Positions 33,802 through 42,753 of a DNA stretch of 64,000 nucleotides are shown piece after piece. The notes beneath the pieces were generated by a model. The model had not been told where the DNA came from, searched no databases, and saw only the letters and a list, made by a program, of their open reading frames with translations. The translations under genes were made by a program, and so were the position numbers. The stretch comes from Paucimonas sp. (GTDB lineage Bacteria > Pseudomonadota > Gammaproteobacteria > Pseudomonadales > Pseudomonadaceae): the NCBI GenBank assembly GCA_031253995.1, contig JAIRVG010000086.1:1-64000 (forward strand), given 5' to 3'. How positions within the stretch are numbered: the first letter of the stretch is position 1; each line of letters opens with the position of its first letter.

Positions 33802-34101
33802 CTAGTGCGGCTGCATCTTGCTCTTGATGAACCCCACCAGCCAGGTCAGCACCGCACCACCGGCACCACCGCCGACCAGGCTGCTGATGATCGCGGCAAG
33901 ATCAAGGCTGCCTTCGGTCCCTGCCTGGGCCAGCGCCGGGTCGCCCGTCAACGCGCCAAGCACCTGCCCCAGCACCACGCCACCCACCCCGCCAAGCACG
34001 GAGTTGAGCAATGGGCCCATGCCCTGCTTGCTCAAGCCGCCTGCCGCATTGCCACCTATCGCACCACTGATGATCTGAATAGCCAAGCTGATGAAGTCCA
34101 T
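33802..34101 (-). CDS. Glycine-rich hydrophobic small protein (99 aa)
   Basis: The 99-residue product is very rich in Gly, Ala, Leu and Ile, with two or three glycine-zipper-like hydrophobic stretches (SGAIGGNAAGGL, LGGVGGVVLGQVLGAL, VGGGAGGAVLTWLVG). It has no clear cleavable signal peptide. It probably sits in or on a membrane. AGAGGGC lies upstream of the ATG at 34101. I recognise no named family. The gene is monocistronic between a REP pair and the marR gene. Confidence 0.7.
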   Translation of the reverse strand: MDFISLAIQIISGAIGGNAAGGLSKQGMGPLLNSVLGGVGGVVLGQVLGALTGDPALAQAGTEGSLDLAAIISSLVGGGAGGAVLTWLVGFIKSKMQPH

Positions 34102-34271
34102 CGCAAATGCCCTCTGTAGCGCCTGTAATGACGACTCGCGTGCGGGCTACTACGGATACGGCACTACCACCGGGCATAGAGACGTCGTGGTCCGACCAAC
34201 GACGGCAAGCTGTTGCGGATAACCGACAGTATATGTAGGACTTTTCAGTTGCGCGAATGACGTGCCACGCG

Positions 34272-34694
34272 TCAGGGGCGGACGTTCTTCAGCTCGTTCA
34301 ACAATCCCAGCAGCGACTGCAGCTTCTCGTCACCGAACTGTTCGAGGATGCGCTGGTAGTTGCGCTCCATGTCCTCGCTCATGTCGATGAAGCACTGCTG
34401 GCCCTGTTCGGTAAGCCCGACGAAGACCCGACGCTGGTCCTGGGTGGACTTCTTGCGCCGCACCAGGCCGTCACGCTCCAGGCGACTGAGCACGCCGGTC
34501 ATGCTTGGCTTGAGGATGCAGGCCTGCTCGGCCAGTTGATGGCTTTCCAGCTCGCCTTGCTGGCGCAGGATGCGGATCACCCGCCATTGCTGCTCGGTGA
34601 GCCCGTGTTCGTTGAGGGAGGGCCGGAAGAAGGCCATGGCGGCCTCGCGGGCCTGCAGCAGGGTGAGGGTCAGGGAAGGTCTTGGAATAGGCAT
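34272..34694 (-). CDS. hpaR: MarR family regulator, HpaR type
   Basis: The 140-residue protein has the MarR winged-helix fold: LTEQQWRVIRILRQQGELES, the recognition helix region LKPSMTGVLSRLERDGLVRR and the wing QDQRRVFVGLTEQG. The N-terminal SLTLTLLQAREAAMAFFRPSLNEH is typical of HpaR, the repressor of homoprotocatechuate degradation. No hpa genes are adjacent, so its target here is unknown. The start is set at 34694 by family length. The ribosome binding site is weak and an ATG at 34766 is possible. Confidence 0.82.
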   Translation of the reverse strand: MPIPRPSLTLTLLQAREAAMAFFRPSLNEHGLTEQQWRVIRILRQQGELESHQLAEQACILKPSMTGVLSRLERDGLVRRKKSTQDQRRVFVGLTEQGQQCFIDMSEDMERNYQRILEQFGDEKLQSLLGLLNELKNVRP

Positions 34695-34766
34695 GGTCAG
34701 GCTGTTATCGGCGGAGATTCCGCAGCTTAAGAGCGGGATTCGCGGCCCGCAAGTTTCATCAGGCAC

Positions 34767-35058
34767 GCTGCGGATGCGTCGTCAAAAATAATGAACTGCC
34801 GTGTCAGGTAAAAATCACATTTCTACCTGTGCGCTCAAGCAGTTAACCGATAAATCCAAGGTATTACGTTAAAAAATGTGCACACGAAAACCTTATTCCG
34901 CTTGATATATTTAACGGCTCTGGCAAGCTATGGCACAGGTTTCGACCGGGAATCGACGTTCGCGTGCACCCGGCAGTGCTCGAAACCTCGGGCAGTATCA
35001 GGTCCGTACCGGTACGCCTGCACAACAATGACAGGCTGCGCCTGTCCCAAGGTGACAT
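34767..35058. other. Intergenic region with a perfect palindrome
   Basis: No gene is seen in this space between hpaR and the amidotransferase-like gene. A perfect 12-base palindrome CGTACCGGTACG lies at 35005-35016, 43 bases before the start codon at 35059, well placed for an operator of that gene. The rest is A+T-rich leader without recognisable RNA structure. Confidence 0.4.
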
Positions 35059-35871
35059 ATGCCCAACAGCAACATTGGCAATAAGAATCAGAAATCCCGC
35101 AAACCCGTGGTCTTGATGACCATGGGCACTCAAGAGCGCAAGGGTCACGACTATCAGGTGATGACCCACAAGTACATCGTGCCGCTGGTGGAACACGCCG
35201 ACTGCGTCCCGGTCCTGGTACCGACCTGCTGCGGCATCGAAGACCTCGAACAGTACCTGGACATGGCCGACGGCGTGTACCTCACCGGCGCCGGCAGCAA
35301 CATCGACCCGGCCCTGTATGGCCAGGAAAACGAGACCCCCGGCAAGACCCAGGACCGCGACCGCGACCTGTTCGACCTGCCCCTGGTGCAACTGGCGATC
35401 GCCCGTGGCCTGCCGATCTTCGGCATCTGCCGCGGCATGCAGGAAATCAACGTGGCGCTGGGTGGCGACATCTACCAGAAGGTCTACGCCGAGCCAGGCT
35501 TCAACGACCACCGGGAAAACCCGGACGATCCGGTGGACGTGCAATATGCCCCGTCGCACAGCGTGCGCCTGAAGCCAGGCAGCTGGCTGCAGGAGCTGCT
35601 GCAGAGCGACGAGATCCGCGTCAACTCGCTGCACGGCCAGGGCCTGAAGACCCTGGGCGAAGGCGTCGAGCCCCTGGCTCACGCCGAGGACGGCCTGGTC
35701 GAGGCCATCCATGCGCCGAGCCTGTCGCCCTTCCTGTTCGCGGTGCAATGGCACCCGGAATGGCAGGCGGCGAAGAACCCGGATTCGGTACGCATGTTCG
35801 AGGCGTTCGGTGAAGCCTGCCGCGCCCAGGCGAGCAAGAAGCAGCAGAGCAAGACCCAAAGCATTGCTTGA
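35059..35871 (+). CDS. Gamma-glutamyl-gamma-aminobutyrate hydrolase family protein (peptidase C26)
   Basis: The 270-residue cytoplasmic protein is a class I glutamine amidotransferase-like hydrolase of the PuuD/SpuA group. The nucleophile Cys lies in LPIFGICRGMQEINVALGG and the His/Glu pair in FLFAVQWHPEWQ. The segment YLTGAGSNIDPALYGQE is also typical. Such enzymes cleave gamma-glutamyl bonds, for example gamma-glutamyl-GABA in putrescine catabolism. No puu or spu genes are nearby, so the substrate is open. It is monocistronic, with its own terminator. Confidence 0.87.
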   Translation: MPNSNIGNKNQKSRKPVVLMTMGTQERKGHDYQVMTHKYIVPLVEHADCVPVLVPTCCGIEDLEQYLDMADGVYLTGAGSNIDPALYGQENETPGKTQDRDRDLFDLPLVQLAIARGLPIFGICRGMQEINVALGGDIYQKVYAEPGFNDHRENPDDPVDVQYAPSHSVRLKPGSWLQELLQSDEIRVNSLHGQGLKTLGEGVEPLAHAEDGLVEAIHAPSLSPFLFAVQWHPEWQAAKNPDSVRMFEAFGEACRAQASKKQQSKTQSIA

Positions 35872-35906
35872 GAAATCATCCGCAAGCCATTGATTTACAA
35901 AGCTTA

Positions 35907-35944
35907 AAGGCCGTATCGAGAATCCACTCGATACGGCCTTTTTT
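35907..35944 (+). terminator. Intrinsic terminator after the C26 hydrolase gene
   Basis: AAGGCCGTATCGAG (35907-35920) pairs with CTCGATACGGCCTT (35927-35940) around AATCCA, followed by TTTT. It is a textbook 14-base-pair stem, 35 bases after the stop codon. Confidence 0.93.
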
Positions 35945-36040
35945 GCACCCTGAATCAAACAATCAACATTAGATTTCTTTCTTATATATCTGATTTTAAA
36001 AGTATTTTTCTATTCTAGAATTTACTTTAACTTCCAGCTT

Positions 36041-37069
36041 CTACGGAAGCGCATTTCCTCTGGGTGCCATGTCCGCCGGTGCCGCCAGGTTCCCCTCGAT
36101 CTGCCCCGACAACGACCAGACCCCGGCCATCACCCCAGTGGCATGATTTTCCATCAGGTTCTGCCACTCCTCGTTCAGCGCCACGTTGAGGATCACCCGC
36201 AGTTGCTCGACCATTTCCGGGCGGTCGCTCTCGTGCATCATCGCGCCGATCCCCGCCGAGGCCAGGGAGATTGCCATGCCGGCGGCCTTCCCCACCGCAG
36301 CCGCCACGGCGCTGAGGGCGCCGCGAGGGGCCAAGGTCGCTTCCAGGCGAGTGCTGGCCTTGCTGGCCACCGACGACAACCCGGTATCGGATGCCGAGGC
36401 ATTGGCGGCGGCACCCTTGCGAATATTCTCGTCCAGGGCCAGCCAGGCCGGCAGCTTGACGAATGGCTGGGCCGCCAGCACCTGCTGCAGGCTGGCGTCC
36501 CGCGCGGCCGGAGGGCCGAGGGCGATGGCGGGAATGCGGTTCAGGTGCAGGGCGAACTGGTCGGGGGCCGGCCGGTAACGCTGCTGGATGCCGGCCACCT
36601 CGCGACCGAGTAACTGAACGTAGAGCTCGGTGGCCCGCTCGCGGATCAGGTCGGGGTTGATCTGCTCGGCCACCGGTTCCAGCACCCGCTCGCGGTAGGC
36701 CTCCTGCAGGTACAGCGCCAGGCGGTTGTCGCTGCCGGCGTGATCGCGGTCCTGGCTCATCTTGTACCAGGCCACCTTGAGGGTCAGCCATTGCTGGGTC
36801 CAGTAGCCGGTGAACCAGGGGATGAAGTTCGCCTCGGTGTGCTTTTGCACTTCCTCGCGCCAGGCCTGCATCGAGCGCCGCGCATAATCACCGGCGGAAC
36901 CTGCGGCGCCACGGGAGGCCATGACGATCTCGCGGTCCACCTGCTGCCAGGCCGCGGGCGAGAGGACCACCGGCGGCGTTTCCGGCACGCGCTGGCGCGA
37001 GCCGCAGCCCGCCAGGACCAGCAGCGCCAACAAAAACGCGAGACTCAAGGGACGCAGGTTCAAGAGCAC
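36041..37069 (-). CDS. Predicted lipoprotein, hypothetical (342 aa)
   Basis: The 342-residue protein has a lipoprotein signal (LLALLVLAGC, acylated Cys at about residue 22). The body is mostly helical, with an Ala/Gly/Ser-rich hydrophobic stretch near residues 250-280 (ALSAVAAAVGKAAGMAISLA) that could insert in a membrane. I do not recognise a Pfam family with confidence. It is monocistronic. Because the residue after the Cys is Gly rather than Asp, sorting to the outer membrane is expected. Confidence 0.75.
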   Translation of the reverse strand: MLLNLRPLSLAFLLALLVLAGCGSRQRVPETPPVVLSPAAWQQVDREIVMASRGAAGSAGDYARRSMQAWREEVQKHTEANFIPWFTGYWTQQWLTLKVAWYKMSQDRDHAGSDNRLALYLQEAYRERVLEPVAEQINPDLIRERATELYVQLLGREVAGIQQRYRPAPDQFALHLNRIPAIALGPPAARDASLQQVLAAQPFVKLPAWLALDENIRKGAAANASASDTGLSSVASKASTRLEATLAPRGALSAVAAAVGKAAGMAISLASAGIGAMMHESDRPEMVEQLRVILNVALNEEWQNLMENHATGVMAGVWSLSGQIEGNLAAPADMAPRGNALP

Positions 37070-37143
37070 ACCCCGCCACGCACGAGGGACCTGCTTCGAG
37101 TATAGGAACGCGCCTTAGCCGACGACCTGACTTTTGGCGATAT

Positions 37144-37698
37144 TCAGCCGACCTGCTCCAACAGCGGCCACTGTGCCAGGGGCTGGTAGCGCCCCTTGTA
37201 CGACTCGTACAGGACGAATTCCCGCGCGCTGCAGCGAAATTCAGGCGCCTGCATCGCCTCGGGCACTTCGCCGCGGAAATCCCGCATCAGGGTGAGATGC
37301 GGACGAAACTCCCGGGGATCGACCATGAAGCCCAGCGGCGCCATCGCCTCCTGCAACTGGTACACCCAGCGCAGCAAGGCCGCGGGCGGTTGCTCTGCGG
37401 TAAGCACCAGGGCCTGGCTGCGGCGCCACACCTCAAGGCGATCGAGCACCAGCGGCGCCAGGCGTTCCAGCGGCCGCACCCGCGCGGTCGCTTCGAGGAT
37501 CGACGGCAACTGGCTCACCCCCACCGTGCCGAGGAACATCAGGGTCAGGTGGAAATTCTCTGTCGGAACCGGCCGCCCCGCGCGCAGGCGCAGCCCGGCG
37601 CGCCAGCGCGATATGGCCTTGCCTTGCACCGGGGTACAGGGCAAGGCGAAGAACAGACGCTTGAAGGGTTCGTTCGGGCCGGGCTCGTTGCTGTTCAT
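37144..37698 (-). CDS. thpR: RNA 2',3'-cyclic phosphodiesterase
   Basis: ThpR (LigT) hydrolyses RNA 2',3'-cyclic phosphates to 2'-phosphates and belongs to the 2H phosphoesterase superfamily. The 184-residue protein has both HxTx motifs: FHLTLMFLG near residue 50 and FRPHLTLMRD near residue 133. The start at 37698 is preferred over an ATG two codons upstream because GAGGGGA then lies six bases away. It is divergent from a GNAT gene. Confidence 0.9.
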   Translation of the reverse strand: MNSNEPGPNEPFKRLFFALPCTPVQGKAISRWRAGLRLRAGRPVPTENFHLTLMFLGTVGVSQLPSILEATARVRPLERLAPLVLDRLEVWRRSQALVLTAEQPPAALLRWVYQLQEAMAPLGFMVDPREFRPHLTLMRDFRGEVPEAMQAPEFRCSAREFVLYESYKGRYQPLAQWPLLEQVG

Positions 37699-37814
37699 GG
37701 ACATTCCCCTCTGCGGTCGTTCGCCAGCGTGCATGTCCTTGTGACCTGAAACAAGACGCGACGATCCCTCACCGGTATCCTTCATCGCGCAATCGTTTGC
37801 AGAATGGAGTCCGC

Positions 37815-38255
37815 ATGAACCTTGAATTGCGCATCGCCACCGCGGCCGACGTCGAAACCCTGTTCGATATCCGCACCAGCGTCACCCAGAATCACCTGTC
37901 CCGCGAGCAGATGGCCGGACTGGGCATCACCCCCGAGGCGCTCGCCTCGATTCTTGAGCAGGAACCCTGCGCCTGGATCGCCCACCGCAGTGGCGTGGCC
38001 GTCGGCTTCGCCATGGTCGATGGCGAGATTGGAGAAGTGTTCGCCCTGTTCATCCGGCCGGGCTTCGAGGGCCTGGGAGTTGGCCGGGCGCTGATGGCGT
38101 TGGCCGAGGCGTACCTGTTCGAGCGCCATGTGCTGATCTGGCTGGTCACCGATGGCAACCCGGGGATCCGCGCCAATGGCTTCTACCAGCGACTGGGCTG
38201 GCAGCGGGTCGGCCGGGTGGATGCGCGGGATGTGCGCTACGAAAAGCGCCGCTGA
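37815..38255 (+). CDS. GNAT family N-acetyltransferase
   Basis: The 146-residue protein has the GNAT fold with acetyl-CoA-binding motif LFIRPGFEGLGVGRALMALA near residues 76-95 (R/Q-x-x-G-x-G/A type) and the C-terminal NGFYQRLGWQRVG. It is probably an acetyltransferase of a small molecule or protein N-terminus, with unknown substrate. TGGAGTCCGC precedes the ATG at 37815. Confidence 0.85.
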   Translation: MNLELRIATAADVETLFDIRTSVTQNHLSREQMAGLGITPEALASILEQEPCAWIAHRSGVAVGFAMVDGEIGEVFALFIRPGFEGLGVGRALMALAEAYLFERHVLIWLVTDGNPGIRANGFYQRLGWQRVGRVDARDVRYEKRR

Positions 38256-38312
38256 GGTAGCTGGAACTGGCACCGCTCCCCCAGGGTTCGGCGCCAGCTT
38301 CTGGTATGCAGG

Positions 38313-38396
38313 TCACACCGGCGAAATCGTCCCCAACGCCCCGATCACGATTGCCAACGCCAGAAACCCGAACAGAAAAATCGCCATCTTGCCCAT
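38313..38396 (-). CDS. 27-residue hydrophobic small protein
   Basis: A short ORF starts with ATG at 38396 behind a strong ribosome binding site (GCGGAGGCAGTG, GGAGG five bases from the ATG) and ends with TGA at 38313. The product begins MGKMAIFLFGFLALAI and continues with one hydrophobic helix to the end, a positively charged N-terminus being followed by about 20 apolar residues. It looks like a single-pass small membrane protein. I do not recognise a family. Two hairpins precede it on its strand (38423-38440 and 38448-38493). Confidence 0.55.
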   Translation of the reverse strand: MGKMAIFLFGFLALAIVIGALGTISPV

Positions 38397-38422
38397 CACT
38401 GCCTCCGCTTGATCTGCGCGGC

Positions 38423-38493
38423 GATCACCTCGGGGTGATCAGCCGGTCAGACGACCCGGACCAGGAGCGCCCGCTCCGTCCTGGGGCCGTCTG
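38423..38493 (-). promoter_or_regulatory. Two hairpins in the leader of the 27-residue ORF
   Basis: GATCACC (38423-38429) pairs with GGTGATC (38434-38440) around a four-base loop. A longer imperfect hairpin spans 38448-38493, closed by CAGACG and CGTCTG. Neither has a T tract, so they are more likely leader structure of the small ORF, or the end of the chemoreceptor message, than classic terminators. Confidence 0.4.
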
Positions 38494-38565
38494 CATGGGG
38501 CCTATTGTCCTCAAGCGACTGTTTGCATAACAGATTCAGAAAGCACGTAAAAATACGGATCAGAT

Positions 38566-40125
38566 TCAGAACCTGAAGTGCCCGACCATCACGTGCAACT
38601 GCTGGCTCAGATGACTCAGCTCGGTACTGGCCGCGGAAATCTCCGCGCTGGCGGTGGCCGACTCTTCGGCGGTCTCGCGCACGCGGGTCACGCTCTGGTT
38701 GATTTCCTCGGTCACCGCCGCCTGCTCTTCGGCGGCCGTGGCGATCAGCTCGCTCATCTGCTGGATGTTCGAGACCTGGCGGGTGATGTGCTCCAGGGCC
38801 GTCCCGGTATCGCGCACGCCGCTGACCGACGCGTTGGTCTGCTCCAGGTTGGTCTGCATCATCCCGCTGCTTTCATTGGCGATCTGCTGCAGCTTGATGA
38901 TCAGTTGCTCGATCTCGCTGGACGACGCCTGGGTACGCTGCGCCAGGTTGCGCACCTCGTCGGCGACCACGGCGAAGCCGCGCCCCGCCTCGCCGGCCCG
39001 CGCGGCCTCGATGGCGGCGTTGAGCGCCAGCAGGTTGGTCTGCTCGGCCACCGCCTTGATCACGTCGAGGATCGCGCCGATACGCCCGCATTCCTGCTGC
39101 AGGCGCCCCAGGGATTCGGCAGAGATGCCGACGCCGCTGGCCATCGCCTCGATCTGCCGGATCGCCTGCTGCGACAGGGCCAGCACGCTGGTCACCTCAT
39201 GATCGGCGCCCTTGGCCGCGCTGGCGGCCTCCTCGGAGTTACGCGCCACTTCCTGCACGGTGGCGGCGATCTCGTTCATCGCCGTGGCGACCATATCGGT
39301 CTCGTTGCGCTGGCTGTCGATGCCTTCGCGGGTGGCGTTGGTGATCGACGCCAGTTGCGAGGCCGAGGCCGCCAGTTGCTGCGAGCCGCTGCCGATCTGC
39401 GAGATCACTCCGCGCAGGCTGGCATTCATGCTGTCCAGGGCACGCAGCAGCACGCCCAGTTCGTCACCGCGGGCCGAATGGATATCCACGGTGAGATCGC
39501 CATTGGCGATGCGCTGGGCGGTCTTCACCGCCTCGCGCAGCGGATAGACGATTTGCCGGCTGATCAGCAGGGCGACGATGATGCCGCAGACGATTGCCAC
39601 CAGGGTGATCGCACCCAGCAGCACATGGGTGCTCCTCACCTGCTCGGAGGCGCGGGCCTCCTCGGCGTAGTACAGGGTGTTGGCACCGTCCTGCAGTTGC
39701 GAAAGCAAATGGTTGGCGGCGGTCAGCTCGGCTACCGAACGGGCCTTGTCGCGGGCCTGGCTGTAGACCTGCAGGTCTGCCTGGAGCTTCTGCGCGGCGC
39801 CCAGGTCCTGGGCCGGCCAGCGCCCCTCGCGGGCGTCGCGCACCAGTTTCTCGAAGCCCTGCTTCAGCTTTTCCTGATGCTCCTGATGCAGGACCTGGTG
39901 CTGGGCATCGTTGCTCAGGGCGAAGTTGTAGTTGGCCTCGCGGGCGAACACGATCTCGTCGAACAGGCCGCTGATGAAACTGATGCGCGACAGCGATGCA
40001 CTGCTGTTCTGCAGCCCGAAGCCCCCCAGTAACGACAACAGCAGGGCAAAAGCCAACAGCAGGCCGAAACCGAGGCCCAGTTTGCGGGTAACGCTGAGGT
40101 TCTTCAGCGTGAAAGCCTGTGACAT
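38566..40125 (-). CDS. Methyl-accepting chemotaxis protein
   Basis: The 519-residue chemoreceptor has membrane segments at about residues 15-36 and 175-198 and a helical periplasmic ligand domain between them (four-helix-bundle type). HAMP and a signalling domain follow, with the conserved tip EQTNLLALNAAIEAARAGEA and VVADEVRNLAQRTQ. The ligand is unknown. The start at 40125 is preferred because GGAG lies six bases before it. A methionine four codons upstream would overlap that site. Confidence 0.92.
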   Translation of the reverse strand: MSQAFTLKNLSVTRKLGLGFGLLLAFALLLSLLGGFGLQNSSASLSRISFISGLFDEIVFAREANYNFALSNDAQHQVLHQEHQEKLKQGFEKLVRDAREGRWPAQDLGAAQKLQADLQVYSQARDKARSVAELTAANHLLSQLQDGANTLYYAEEARASEQVRSTHVLLGAITLVAIVCGIIVALLISRQIVYPLREAVKTAQRIANGDLTVDIHSARGDELGVLLRALDSMNASLRGVISQIGSGSQQLAASASQLASITNATREGIDSQRNETDMVATAMNEIAATVQEVARNSEEAASAAKGADHEVTSVLALSQQAIRQIEAMASGVGISAESLGRLQQECGRIGAILDVIKAVAEQTNLLALNAAIEAARAGEAGRGFAVVADEVRNLAQRTQASSSEIEQLIIKLQQIANESSGMMQTNLEQTNASVSGVRDTGTALEHITRQVSNIQQMSELIATAAEEQAAVTEEINQSVTRVRETAEESATASAEISAASTELSHLSQQLHVMVGHFRF

Positions 40126-40447
40126 ACCTTTCTCCAACCTGTGAATTCACCTGAACATCTGGAAGTGCCGTGCAGGCGCGAGCAAGCGCGCGCCCACAGT
40201 CATCTGGGCGCCAGGAGTGTTCCGGAGGGAGTTCACGCGCTGGGCATCCATGCGGTTCCCCAAGGGCGGGAAACCTCCTTTGCCCGGGCTTCCAGTGCCC
40301 GGCATTACCCTACTTATAGTAAGGGAATGGTAACATCCGCAAACGATTGATCTCAATATGACATTATTGTCTGTTCAGGGCTATGGCGGACGTCGTGGGA
40401 GCGCAGCCCAGCGGGCTGGGTGGACTCCCACAGGGTCCATGCGCCCG
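40126..40447. other. Intergenic region without a gene
   Basis: This 322-base space separates the chemoreceptor start from the end of the M14 peptidase gene. It contains a REP-like dyad around 40396-40437 (GTGGGAGCGCAGCCC with GGACTCCCAC) and a small stem near 40308-40325 (CCCTAC with GTAAGGG). The G+C-rich part at 40160-40300 could be a structured leader of the chemoreceptor gene, but I could not match it to a known riboswitch. Confidence 0.4.
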
Positions 40448-42346
40448 TCAGTACACCGTCCCAACCGGATAGACGAAGGCATTCACGTCATAGAACGGCG
40501 TGCGCTGGTAGAACCAGCTCAGCCGCGCCTTCGGATCGCCGGCGAATGCCTGGTCGTCCTTCAGTTTCTTTTCAAACTCGGCCTTCAGCGCCGCATCCTG
40601 CTCCAGCATCTTGCGCGCCATCGGTTCCATCACATACTCCTCCGGTTCCTCCGCGGCGATCAGGGTCGAGTTGAAGAAGCCCCAGGACCAGAACGAATCA
40701 GGGCTTTCCGGGTGCAGCAGGTTCACCGCCAGCACGCCCAGCGGCTGGTCGACATCGATCAGCACCGATCCTGCCGGGAAGGTCTGCAGGCGCTGGAACG
40801 GCTTGCCCGTACCGCTGACCAGCAAGTGCCCTTCGTAACCGGGAATCTCGTTGGCGGCGGCACGGTCCGGCTCGAAGCCGCCGGCCACCTTCACGTCGCC
40901 CATGCGGTACTGGGTCACCGCCACGGCGGTGGGCTTGTCCAGGGTACGCATGGCGATGCCATGGGCCTTGAGCCGGGCAATCACCTCGCGCCACTGCGCC
41001 GGGACGATGTACTGCTTCGGCCGCTTGACCACCAGGTCCGGCTCGGTGTTGCCGGTGACCGGCACATCGAGGGTTTTCGGCTGGTTGCTCCAGACGATGG
41101 TCTTCGCCCCGGTGATCGGCGAGTCTTCGTAGCGGTAGTCACCCACCGTGAAGGGCACGGTTTCAGCCTTGCCGGGCTTCCAGGTCAGGATCACCTCCTT
41201 CTGCGCTGCCAGGCGCTTGCGGTCCTGTTCGATGGCGGCGCGCAACGAAGCGGCCTGCTCGCCGATCACCCCGAACATGGCCTTGAGCATCACGTAGTTG
41301 CCCAGCACCTGGGTGCGGTACGGGTGCAACGCATGCTGCTCGATGAGGATCGAGGGCACGTTGCGGATATCGCCGTACTGGTTGGAGAAACGCGCCAGGT
41401 CCGTGCGGTACGGGTAGTAGCCCTGAGTCGGGTCCTGGTTGTCGTTGAAGCTGATGCACTCGTGGACCACATGGCCCTCGTCCTGCAGCGCCTTGTACAC
41501 CGGGGCGCGCATTGTCCCGTCCATCCAGGCGCTGCTGGCCGGCGACCAGCCGTTGCCGTTGTGGCAGTAGGAGCTGTCGTAGGGGTACATGGCGCCGTCG
41601 GTGGAGTGGGTGTCGGCGAAGAAGCTCAGCTCGTAGGTGTTGAATACCCAGGCGACATTGCGGATTTCCGCGCTGTCGAGCTTGGTGAAGTCGCGGTTGA
41701 GGTTGTAGTTGAGGCCGTTGACCCGCCAGCCGGTGATGTCCGGGCCGTTCTGGTTGATCCGCCCGTAGGCACTGCGGCGGATGTCGCCGTCGATGTTGAC
41801 GGTGGGGATGAACAGGATGTTGACCCGTTCCAGCAGCGCGGCCAGGGGCTTGTCGCCGGTGGTCATGTCGCGCAGCAGCATGAACATGGCGTCCTTGCCG
41901 TTGGACTCGCCGGGGTGGATCTCGGCCTCGACGAAGATCGTCGGCTTGCCGGTCTTCTTCAGGCCGGCGGGGGATTTGTCGCTGGACAGGGACACCACGG
42001 CGAGGATCATGGGGTAGCCTTCGGCGCTCTTTTCCGGCAGTTCGCTGAGGGCCACCTTGCCGCCGGATGCCGCGGCGAGCTTGCGCAGCCAGGCGCGGGT
42101 TTCCTCGTAGGTGCTGGTCTGCTTGAAGTCGCTGGATTCAGCGATCGTCATCAGAGGGTCACCTGCCTTGGCGATGTAGCGGGTGCTGGTGATCTGCTGC
42201 TCGAACATGGCTGGCAGGATGCGCTGCCTGGCCGCTTCCGGGTAACCGCTGTCGTCGATATAGGCCGGCGCCGAGGGCAGCGCGGCCAGGGCGGACTGGC
42301 CGGTGCCGAGCAGCAGCGCGGTGAAAAGCAGGTGCGGATGCTTCAT
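40448..42346 (-). CDS. Exported M14 family zinc carboxypeptidase
   Basis: The 632-residue protein has a signal peptide (MKHPHLLFTALLLGTGQSAL, cleavage near ALA) and an M14 peptidase domain. The zinc ligands lie in EIHPGESNGKD (HxxE) and FFADTHSTDGA. The catalytic Glu is probably in SILIEQHALHPY. A beta-rich C-terminal region follows, about residues 420-632. It should remove residues from peptides, perhaps peptidoglycan peptides, in the periplasm. The specificity is not evident. The gene is monocistronic, with a REP-like dyad beyond its end. Confidence 0.9.
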   Translation of the reverse strand: MKHPHLLFTALLLGTGQSALAALPSAPAYIDDSGYPEAARQRILPAMFEQQITSTRYIAKAGDPLMTIAESSDFKQTSTYEETRAWLRKLAAASGGKVALSELPEKSAEGYPMILAVVSLSSDKSPAGLKKTGKPTIFVEAEIHPGESNGKDAMFMLLRDMTTGDKPLAALLERVNILFIPTVNIDGDIRRSAYGRINQNGPDITGWRVNGLNYNLNRDFTKLDSAEIRNVAWVFNTYELSFFADTHSTDGAMYPYDSSYCHNGNGWSPASSAWMDGTMRAPVYKALQDEGHVVHECISFNDNQDPTQGYYPYRTDLARFSNQYGDIRNVPSILIEQHALHPYRTQVLGNYVMLKAMFGVIGEQAASLRAAIEQDRKRLAAQKEVILTWKPGKAETVPFTVGDYRYEDSPITGAKTIVWSNQPKTLDVPVTGNTEPDLVVKRPKQYIVPAQWREVIARLKAHGIAMRTLDKPTAVAVTQYRMGDVKVAGGFEPDRAAANEIPGYEGHLLVSGTGKPFQRLQTFPAGSVLIDVDQPLGVLAVNLLHPESPDSFWSWGFFNSTLIAAEEPEEYVMEPMARKMLEQDAALKAEFEKKLKDDQAFAGDPKARLSWFYQRTPFYDVNAFVYPVGTVY

Positions 42347-42419
42347 GGGGAGTTCCTTCTCACACGGGAACTGGCAACCTTAGAACACATTGCCAATCGA
42401 TACGAGGGACGTTTCAGCC

Positions 42420-42746
42420 ATGTTGAGCAACCTGTTTAGCGGAGTGACCGAGCCGTCGGTGGACGAGCGCTTCGATGATCTGCTGAAGCGGCCCGGGGTG
42501 CGGGTCGAGCGGATCCTGTCCAATGGGCAGAGCAGTCCGCCGGACTTCTGGTATGACCAGGACGAGGGGGAATGGGTGCTGGTGCTGAGCGGGTCGGCGG
42601 CGGTGCGCCTGGAGCATGAGGCAGAGGCGCGGGTGCTGGGGCCCGGGGATTTCCTGGATATTCCGGCGCGCTGCCGGCATCGGGTGGAGTGGACGGATGC
42701 CGGGCAGCCGACCCTGTGGCTGGCTGTTTTCTACCAGGTGAATTGA
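42420..42746 (+). CDS. Cupin domain protein
   Basis: The 108-residue protein is one small cupin barrel. It has DFWYDQDEGEWVLVLSGSAAVRLE, an imperfect motif 1 with Asp/Glu rather than the usual His pair, then LGPGDFLDIPARCRHRVEW, which keeps a motif 2 His. This pattern is typical of small cupins next to Pseudomonas metabolic genes. No function can be assigned. It is convergent with the urease operon. Confidence 0.85.
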   Translation: MLSNLFSGVTEPSVDERFDDLLKRPGVRVERILSNGQSSPPDFWYDQDEGEWVLVLSGSAAVRLEHEAEARVLGPGDFLDIPARCRHRVEWTDAGQPTLWLAVFYQVN

Positions 42747-42753
42747 AGGGCCG

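Noticed and set aside
40160..40310. Possible riboswitch in the chemoreceptor leader
   Set aside because: The sequence is structured and G+C-rich, but no conserved core of a known riboswitch class could be matched on either strand.
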